Shown piece by piece: positions 58,462-64,000 of a DNA stretch of 64,000 bases (its first letter is position 1; the number at the start of each line of letters is the position of its first letter). Under the pieces are notes generated by a model. The model was not told the origin of the DNA and did no database searches. It worked only from the letters and a program-made list of their open reading frames with translations. The stretch covers positions 124,001-188,000 of the forward strand of contig JAEWQP010000010.1 in assembly GCA_023399155.1 (NCBI GenBank). The letters run 5' to 3'. A program made the translations under genes and the position numbers. The stretch is from Verrucomicrobiota bacterium. Its GTDB lineage: Bacteria > Verrucomicrobiota > Verrucomicrobiia > Opitutales > Opitutaceae.

Positions 58462-58956
58462 ATGGAAGCTCGCGCCAAGCTGCTGGGGCATCCCATCCAC
58501 CAAATGCTGATCGTGCTGCCGCTCGGGTTGCTGACCGGGGCGTTTCTCTTCGACATGGTCCATATCATCACCGACTCGGCCCGCTGGGCCGAGATCGCCT
58601 ACTGGTTGATCGTCGCCGGCCTGCTGGGCGGCGTGCTTGCGGCCGTGTTCGGTGTGGTCGACTGGCTCGCGATTCCCAGGGAAACCCGGGCCTGGCGGAT
58701 CGGTGCGTGGCACGGCGCGGGCAACGTCGTCGTGCTCGCGTTGTTCACCATCAGCTGGGCCATGAGGCGCGGTGACCCGCTCGCACCGGACGGCGGCGCG
58801 ATCGTGCTCTCGAGCGTCGCCATTGTCATCGCCATGGTTACGGGCTGGCTCGGCGGCGAACTGGTGGATCGGCTCGGCGTGGGTGTCACCACCGACGCTC
58901 ATCTCAACGCGCCGAGTTCGCTCACCCGCCGGTCGGTCGACCCGGGACCGCGCTGA
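58462..58956 (+). CDS. DUF2231 membrane protein
   Basis: This 164-residue inner-membrane protein has four helices (about 10-33, 42-65, 83-100, 110-133). The start GHPIHQMLIVLPLGLLTGAFLFD carries the conserved His-Pro-x-His of DUF2231, whose His residues may bind metal or haem. The function is unknown. ATG 58462 follows GGGA at 2 bases, a tight ribosome site. The next gene starts 22 bases after its stop, so both are co-transcribed. Confidence 0.88.
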   Translation: MEARAKLLGHPIHQMLIVLPLGLLTGAFLFDMVHIITDSARWAEIAYWLIVAGLLGGVLAAVFGVVDWLAIPRETRAWRIGAWHGAGNVVVLALFTISWAMRRGDPLAPDGGAIVLSSVAIVIAMVTGWLGGELVDRLGVGVTTDAHLNAPSSLTRRSVDPGPR

Positions 58957-58978
58957 GCGCCGACCGGGGAATCGACGC

Positions 58979-60358
58979 GTGGCAAATTCCCGAGGCGACG
59001 TGGCGCGGCGCGCGCAGGAGGCGCGCGAAGCGGCGGATGAGGACCTCGTGGCCCTCATCCGGGCGGGCGCGCGTGCGTGGACGTCGGACGCGCCCGCCTC
59101 AGCGGAGGCGGTTGTCCGCATGATCGGCCCGGCCGACATCGTGTTGCTGGGAGAGGCGACACACGGCACTCGGGAGTTTTACGGCATGCGTGCGGAGATC
59201 ACGCGTCGGCTGATCGCGGCGGGGCGGTGCGACGCGGTCCTGGTCGAGGGCGACTGGCCGGATGCGTATCGAGCGAACCGATACGTCCAGGGGCGCAGCG
59301 GCGACGCCGACGCGGTCGGCGCGCTCGGAGACTTCAAGCGTTTCCCGCACTGGATGTGGCGCAACATGGAGGTGGCCGGGTTTCTCGAGTGGCTGCACGG
59401 CGTCAACGCGGACCGGACGATCGGGCGGCGCATCGGCTTCTACGGTCTGGATCTCTACAGCATGTATTCGTCGATCGGTGCGGTCATCCGCTACCTCGAG
59501 GACGTCGATCCGGCGGCCGCGCGCGCGGCCCGCAAGCGGTACGCGTGCTTCGAGCGTTTCGACCAGGAGGCCGATGACCCTCGCGTCGCGACCGGCGGCG
59601 GTGCCGACTGCGCGGAGCCGGCCATGAACCAGCTCCTGCATCTCCTCGCGAACCGCGAGAACTACGTGTCGCGGGACGGAATCGTGGCGCAGGACGAGCA
59701 GTTTCATGCCGAGCAGAACGCGCGCCTCGTGGCCAACGCCGAGAAGTACTACCGGGCCTTGTTCGGCGGTCGCGCGAGCACCTGGAACCTGCGCGATCGT
59801 CACATGGCCGACACGCTGGAGGCGATGCGACGCCACCTCATCGCACGGGGTTTGCCCGGGCGCCTGGTCGTCTGGGCGCACAACTCGCACCTGGGCGACG
59901 CACGGGCCACGGAGATGGCCGAAAGGGAGGAGATCAACCTGGGACAGCTCGTGCGCGAACGGTTTCCCGGGGAGAGCTTCAGCCTCGGTTTCACCACCCA
60001 TCACGGCACGGTCACGGCGGCCGAAGACTGGGACGAGCCGGCGGAGCGCATGGATGTGCGCCCGGCGCTGGCCGGCAGCGTCGAGGAGATCCTCCATCGA
60101 GCCCGACTGCCGGTATTCATGCTCGACCTACGCGACCGGCGGCTGCGCGACGGACTGGGACGGCGCCTGCAGCGCGCGATCGGCGTGATCTACCGGCCGG
60201 CCACGGAGCGCCTGAGCCATTATCTGTGGACCGAGCCGGCGCGGCAGTTCGACGCGTTGATCCACGTCGACGAGACGAGCGCGCTCGATCCGCTGGACGC
60301 GACGCCAAAATGGCGTCCGGGCGGACTCCAGCCGGACACTTTCCCGAGCGGAATCTGA
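58979..60358 (+). CDS. Erythromycin-esterase-like protein
   Basis: This 459-residue protein is of the erythromycin esterase (EreA/EreB-like) superfamily. IVLLGEATHGTREFYGMRAEI holds the conserved Glu and His, VLVEGDWPDAYRANRYV follows, RIGFYGLDLYSMYSS and LVVWAHNSHLGDARATEM are further family motifs with a second conserved His. Most homologues are not proven macrolide esterases; some are succinoglycan-biosynthesis-associated. Resistance should not be inferred. The GTG at 58979 follows GGGGA by 8 bases and fits the conserved start; the frame upstream overlaps DUF2231. Confidence 0.88.
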   Translation: MANSRGDVARRAQEAREAADEDLVALIRAGARAWTSDAPASAEAVVRMIGPADIVLLGEATHGTREFYGMRAEITRRLIAAGRCDAVLVEGDWPDAYRANRYVQGRSGDADAVGALGDFKRFPHWMWRNMEVAGFLEWLHGVNADRTIGRRIGFYGLDLYSMYSSIGAVIRYLEDVDPAAARAARKRYACFERFDQEADDPRVATGGGADCAEPAMNQLLHLLANRENYVSRDGIVAQDEQFHAEQNARLVANAEKYYRALFGGRASTWNLRDRHMADTLEAMRRHLIARGLPGRLVVWAHNSHLGDARATEMAEREEINLGQLVRERFPGESFSLGFTTHHGTVTAAEDWDEPAERMDVRPALAGSVEEILHRARLPVFMLDLRDRRLRDGLGRRLQRAIGVIYRPATERLSHYLWTEPARQFDALIHVDETSALDPLDATPKWRPGGLQPDTFPSGI

Positions 60359-60454
60359 GCACGGGTTGCAGGCCTCGTGCGGCCCGCGGAGGCTGCGCTT
60401 TCACACGCGCCAGGGTGCCGGACTGCGTGGCGTCCGTACGCCACGGCGAGAACG

Positions 60455-61264
60455 TCAGGAGTGGACCGGTACCGGCGCGGCGAAGTGGTTTCTAAGCTCG
60501 GCCGGCGGTACGTTCACCAGGTCCTTCTGCAGCGCCTGCCGCAGGCGCTGGCGGACACCAGGCGAGAGGCGGTCGAGTACAGCGCGGTGCAGGGCCGGAC
60601 CGGCGGCGAAGTCCCAGGTCGAGGTGTCGTGAGTGGTGAGGAAGTCCTCGAGCTGAGCTGACCAGTCGCGCTCGATCTTGCGGTCGCGTTCCTCCTGCAT
60701 GGGAAGGCGCTCATCGTTCGTGCCGCCCGCGGAAGTCGCGCTCGCCAGCCGCGGCGGGCGGGAGCCGGGGAACTGGCCGGCCTGGTCGCTCTCCTCCGCC
60801 GCATAGCCGCGGCGCCCTGCCGGTGCGTCGAGTGCGTGGGTGAGCGTCGGGACCTCCGGACGGCTCGTGTCGCTGGAGTCCGTCCGGAAGATGCGCAGGT
60901 GGGCGCGGTCGATCAGGATGATGAAGTGCTCGGGCGGGGAAAGGCGGGAATCGACCCGGGTGGTCTTCGCGGGCGAGGAAGCCCGGCGCCGCGCGCGGGC
61001 GTCGCGGCGGGCCTTGGGCGGAAGGGCGCGCTCCAGGTTCGTGATCTCGGTGGCGTCTCCAGAGGGTGGAGACGCGCCGACCGCGGATGCAGGTGCAGCT
61101 TCGTCCGCGGCAGCCGGGGAGGCGCCGGGCGTGAGTTCGCGTTCCGCGGCGATCCAGAATTCTTCGGAACGCCCGTCGGGTCGTCCCTCGTTCTCCCACT
61201 TGCGATAGGCGAGTTCGGCGATCGCTTCGTTTGAAGGCTGGGGTTGGTTCATCCCGGCGAGCAT
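60455..61264 (-). CDS. DUF2934 plus host-attachment-like protein
   Basis: This 269-residue soluble protein has an N-terminal DUF2934 segment (about 10-42: AIAELAYRKWENEGRPDGRSEEFWIAAE). An Ala/Pro/Arg-rich linker (45-110) comes next. The last domain begins with HFIILIDRAHLRIFRTD and ends with DLVNVPPAELRNHF, resembling the Host_attach family, originally named for plant-cell attachment in Rhizobium. The real role of that family is unclear. ATG 61264 (after GAGG at 8 bases) or 61252 may start. It is divergent from DUF2892. Confidence 0.65.
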   Translation of the reverse strand: MLAGMNQPQPSNEAIAELAYRKWENEGRPDGRSEEFWIAAERELTPGASPAAADEAAPASAVGASPPSGDATEITNLERALPPKARRDARARRRASSPAKTTRVDSRLSPPEHFIILIDRAHLRIFRTDSSDTSRPEVPTLTHALDAPAGRRGYAAEESDQAGQFPGSRPPRLASATSAGGTNDERLPMQEERDRKIERDWSAQLEDFLTTHDTSTWDFAAGPALHRAVLDRLSPGVRQRLRQALQKDLVNVPPAELRNHFAAPVPVHS

Positions 61265-61583
61265 ACCGAAAACCTCTCGCTCCTGCGCCCGGAGTCTCCT
61301 TGGTGATGCGCGCCCGGGGCAATCCGCCGTGCGCCATCCGAGTCCGACCTGATGAGGTCTGCGTGGCGCCGCCGACGGGCCCGGATGAGGCTCGGGCACG
61401 ACCGCGCGGAACGCCCCCTCCCGGGCGTTCCGCGCTGTCTCGGGTCGGTCATTGCGCGTCCCCTCGCGCGTGGTCGCGGCGGACAGCGGAGACGCAGTCG
61501 GCGAGCGCGGACCCTGCGTGATCGGTCCTGATTTTCAGGCGGGTCACCGATGGCAGCGGGCGTTTTGGAGGCTAGTGTCGGGC
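61265..61583. other. Divergent gap, nothing clear
   Basis: These 319 bases lie between the host-attachment-like and DUF2892 genes. I see no gene, no correctly spaced sigma-54 site and no TGCAA dyad, in contrast to most gaps of this size in the window. Confidence 0.4.
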
Positions 61584-62060
61584 ATGGATAACGAAACGCG
61601 AGAGGACCTTTCCCACGAGGAGCCGGTGCGCCGCCGCACCGCGCGCGAGATCAACGAACGGATCGACGAGGCGGTGGAGAAGAGCGTCCGCTTCTACGCC
61701 ACGCAATCGCGCGAGGTGATCAGCCAGCGCATACGCGAACTCGATCGCGAGTGGGACATCGAGCGGACCCTGGAGGCCAATGCCGCCTCGCTCACGCTAC
61801 TCGGCCTCACCGGCGCCATCTTCGGACGCCGCAGCTGGCTCGGGCTGCCGGTGACCGTCGCGGGCTTTCTTCTCATGCACAGCATCCACGGGTGGTGTCC
61901 ACCGGTGCCCGTGTTTCGCCGACTCGGGGTGAGGACGCGCCGGGAGATCGATCGCGAGAAGTACGCGCTGAAGTATCTGCGCGGCGATTTTGACCACCTG
62001 CGCAAGAATCTCTCGTCCCCGGAGCGGGTGGTTCCCCTGGTCGAGGCGGTGGCGCGCTGA
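61584..62060 (+). CDS. DUF2892 (YgaP-like) membrane protein
   Basis: This 158-residue protein has a charged N-terminal helix (1-60), then a DUF2892-like membrane hairpin (about 60-105: AASLTLLGLTGAIFGRRSWL, LPVTVAGFLLMHSIHGWCPPVPVFRRLGVR) with the characteristic G-W-C-P after the second helix. A C-terminal basic helix follows. The function is unknown. ATG 61584 has no strong ribosome site (GTGTCGGGC upstream). It is followed, after 192 bases with a hairpin, by glgX. Confidence 0.78.
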   Translation: MDNETREDLSHEEPVRRRTAREINERIDEAVEKSVRFYATQSREVISQRIRELDREWDIERTLEANAASLTLLGLTGAIFGRRSWLGLPVTVAGFLLMHSIHGWCPPVPVFRRLGVRTRREIDREKYALKYLRGDFDHLRKNLSSPERVVPLVEAVAR

Positions 62061-62086
62061 GCCGGGCCGCGTTTTCACCGGCGTCC

Positions 62087-62110
62087 GCCGCCGTCTGAAG
62101 AGACGGTGGC
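62087..62110 (+). terminator. Hairpin between DUF2892 and glgX
   Basis: GCCGCCGTCT-GAAG-AGACGGTGGC pairs at nine of ten positions with a 4-base loop. There is no T-run. It may terminate the DUF2892 transcript weakly. Confidence 0.4.
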
Positions 62111-62252
62111 ACCCGAGGGCCGGCCGGGCGGGGCTGCGCGTCCCGTAGAAATGATCGGAAAGGCGGACGATGGTGGGAGGGCTGCCGAGGCTGTAGACTG
62201 GGGGAATGACATCCAGCACCTGCGACTCCCGGCGGCGGTCCCGCCTCATCCC

Positions 62253-64000
62253 ATGAGCGACGCCACAACGCTCGAAGTTTCCACCCGTCCAGAGGCTGTG
62301 CCCGAGTTGCACCCGCTCCGTCCGGGCGTGGCGTTTCCACAGGGCGCGACATCCGATGGCGACGGCGTCAACTTCGCGCTCTTCGCCGAGGGCGCGACCC
62401 AGGTCGAGCTCTGCCTCTTCGACAGCGTGGACGCTCGCAAGGAGTCCGCGCGCATCGTGCTCCGTGACCGCACGCACGGCGTCTGGCACGGTTACATACC
62501 CGGGCTTCGGCCGGGCCAGCTCTACGGCTACCGGGTGCACGGTCCGTACGACCCCGCCCAGGGGCTGCGGTTCAATCCCCACAAGCTCCTGCTCGATCCC
62601 TACGCCCGGGCCATCGGGCGCCTGACGCGATGGGACGATTCGTTGTTTGGATACACCATCGGCCACGAGGCGAAGGACCTGTCCCAGGATACCCGCGACA
62701 GCGCGCCCTACGCGCCGCTCGGCGTTGTCTGCGACGACAAGTTCGACTGGTCGGGCGAGGAGCGGCCGAACCACCCCTGGCACGACACGGTGATCTACGA
62801 GGCGCACGTGCGGGGCTTGACGCGCCTTCACCCGGAGGTGCCGGAGGAGCTTCGCGGGACCTATGCCGGCATCGCCTGCCCGCCCGTGCTCGAGCACCTG
62901 CGCAAGCTCGGGATCACGGCGATCGAGTTGATGCCGGTGCACCACTTCCTCCATCACCGCCATCTCCTTGACCGGGGACTGGGTAACTACTGGGGCTACG
63001 ACACGCTGGGTTTCTTCGCCCCGGAGCCGACCTACGCGGCCCGCGGCGACATTCCCAATGGGGTGGTGCGCGAGTTCAAGGAGACGGTCAAGGCGCTGCA
63101 CAATGCCGGCTTCGAGGTGATCCTGGATGTCGTCTACAACCACACCGCCGAGGGCAACGAACTGGGCCCGACGCTGAGTTTCCGCGGCATCGACAACCAC
63201 GCCTATTACCGGACCGTGCACGACGACCGTCGCTACTACATGGATTTCACCGGGTGCGGCAACACGCTCAACCTCGTGCACCCGCACGCCCTGCGGATGC
63301 TGATGGACAGCCTTCGCTACTGGGTCACGGAGATGCACATCGACGGTTTCCGCTTCGACCTGGCGGCTGCCCTCGCGCGCGAGCTGCACGACGTCAACCG
63401 GCTCGGCGCCTTCTTCGACACCATCTACCAGGACCCCACGCTCGCGCCGATCAAGCTCATCGCCGAGCCGTGGGACCTCGGCACCGGCGGGTATCAGGTC
63501 GGGAACTTTCCGGTCAACTGGACCGAGTGGAACGGCCACTACCGCGACACCGTGCGGCGCTTCTGGAAGGGCGACATGGGAATGCACGGCGAGGTGGCCT
63601 GGCGCCTCGGCGGGAGCGCCGATCTCTACGAGCGCTCGGGCCGGCGTCCCTCGGCGAGCATCAACTTCGTCACCGCCCACGATGGTTTCACGCTGCACGA
63701 CCTCGTCAGCTATGACTCCAAGCATAACGAGGCCAACGGCGACGAGAACCGCGACGGCGCGGACGACAACAACTCATGGAATTGCGGGGCGGAGGGCCCG
63801 ACGGAGGACGCGGATATCCTCGAGTTGCGCCAGCGACAGATGCGCAACTTCATCTGCACGCTCTTCCTGTCGCAGGGCGTGCCCATGCTTCTCTCAGGCG
63901 ACGAGATCGGCCGCACGCAGCAGGGCAACAACAACGGATACTGCCAGGACAACGAGCTCACCTGGCTGGACTGGAACCTGGACGAGACACGCAGCAATCT
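62253..64000 (+). CDS. glgX: Glycogen debranching enzyme GlgX (3' end missing)
   Basis: This gene is cut by the right edge; 582 residues are visible of about 700 expected. An N-terminal CBM48 (about 15-115: GATSDGDGVNFALFAEGATQVELCLFD) is followed by a GH13 isoamylase-type barrel: VIYEAHVRGLTRLHP, WGYDTLGFFAPEPTYA, EVILDVVYNHTAEGN (region I), DGFRFDLAAALARE with the nucleophile Asp (region II), LIAEPWDLG with the acid/base Glu (region III) and INFVTAHDGFTLHDLVSY (region IV). It hydrolyses alpha-1,6 branches of limit dextrin in glycogen breakdown. ATG 62253 lacks a clear ribosome site, but the upstream frame is not conserved. Confidence 0.95.
   Translation, partial: MSDATTLEVSTRPEAVPELHPLRPGVAFPQGATSDGDGVNFALFAEGATQVELCLFDSVDARKESARIVLRDRTHGVWHGYIPGLRPGQLYGYRVHGPYDPAQGLRFNPHKLLLDPYARAIGRLTRWDDSLFGYTIGHEAKDLSQDTRDSAPYAPLGVVCDDKFDWSGEERPNHPWHDTVIYEAHVRGLTRLHPEVPEELRGTYAGIACPPVLEHLRKLGITAIELMPVHHFLHHRHLLDRGLGNYWGYDTLGFFAPEPTYAARGDIPNGVVREFKETVKALHNAGFEVILDVVYNHTAEGNELGPTLSFRGIDNHAYYRTVHDDRRYYMDFTGCGNTLNLVHPHALRMLMDSLRYWVTEMHIDGFRFDLAAALARELHDVNRLGAFFDTIYQDPTLAPIKLIAEPWDLGTGGYQVGNFPVNWTEWNGHYRDTVRRFWKGDMGMHGEVAWRLGGSADLYERSGRRPSASINFVTAHDGFTLHDLVSYDSKHNEANGDENRDGADDNNSWNCGAEGPTEDADILELRQRQMRNFICTLFLSQGVPMLLSGDEIGRTQQGNNNGYCQDNELTWLDWNLDETRSN

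Noticed and set aside
60000..60020. CGGCACGGTCACGGC as a sigma-54 promoter
   Set aside because: Spacing is right, but it lies inside the erythromycin-esterase-like coding sequence with no gene downstream; it shows the false-positive rate of the looser CGGCAC form.
58979..60358. Macrolide resistance gene
   Set aside because: The superfamily is broad and most members have no shown macrolide activity; the context is stress and envelope genes, not a resistance cassette.
61797..63725. Minus-strand frame of 642 codons over glgX
   Set aside because: It is antisense to a clear GH13 enzyme with all catalytic regions; no domain is recognisable in the antisense frame.

Overview
The window is about 64 kb of high-GC, densely coding DNA from a Gram-negative bacterium. 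Outer-membrane lipoproteins, TonB-type and exopolysaccharide genes support that. Many starts lack a clear Shine-Dalgarno site. Together with the large hybrid kinases, sugar enzymes and small stress proteins, this fits Verrucomicrobiota (Opitutaceae-like) best. That assignment is an inference, and a proteobacterium is not excluded. I saw no rRNA, tRNA, CRISPR array, transposase or phage gene.

Layout. 0.3-6.9 kb: a minus-strand operon of a glycosyltransferase, UDP-galactopyranose mutase, a GH2 enzyme and a GH1-like enzyme. 7.3-9.9 kb: small stress/envelope genes (DUF2959 lipoprotein, DUF2383, BON lipoprotein, flavin-type general stress protein, PGPGW membrane protein). 10-26.5 kb: a sensory block with a PAS protein, a soluble histidine kinase, a multi-PAS hybrid kinase, a YfiR-like periplasmic protein overlapping a CHASE8-type hybrid kinase, a 2002-residue poly-HAMP/GAF hybrid kinase with three receivers, and a receiver-kinase-receiver protein. 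26.5-33.7 kb: topoisomerase IB, DUF892, a DJ-1/PfpI protein, a NarL-type two-component pair, a nitroreductase and an AI-2E-family permease. 34-41.6 kb: a sigma-54 activator, a GT4 glycosyltransferase, an AlkP/EEP fusion, a VTT-family membrane protein and a receiver-kinase. 41.8-52.2 kb: DUF1328, a lipoprotein, a six-hairpin glycosidase-like protein, a YqjD/E/K-type cluster, a pseudokinase-TonB fusion, a PRC/BON secreted protein, a HExxH secreted protein, DUF3185 and a CsbD-like protein. 52.9-64 kb: a priming glycosylphosphotransferase with an ExoV-like pyruvyltransferase, a helical unknown, an SLC13 permease, DUF2231, an erythromycin-esterase-like protein, a DUF2934/host-attachment-like protein, DUF2892 and the start of glgX, cut by the window edge.

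The most interesting signal is regulatory. Twelve non-coding sites match a sigma-54 promoter (YGGCA[C/T], with GG and GC exactly 10 bases apart). Most lie upstream of the small stress/envelope genes, the SLC13 permease and the sugar operon. A second element, an 11-bp dyad close to TGCAANTTGCA, recurs in the same gaps, often 70-180 bases behind a sigma-54 site, where an activator would bind. The window encodes one NtrC-type activator (34146-35480), and two dyads lie in the gap upstream of it. I infer a sigma-54 envelope/stress regulon whose activator site is this dyad. Both motifs were found by eye and need a genome-wide count.
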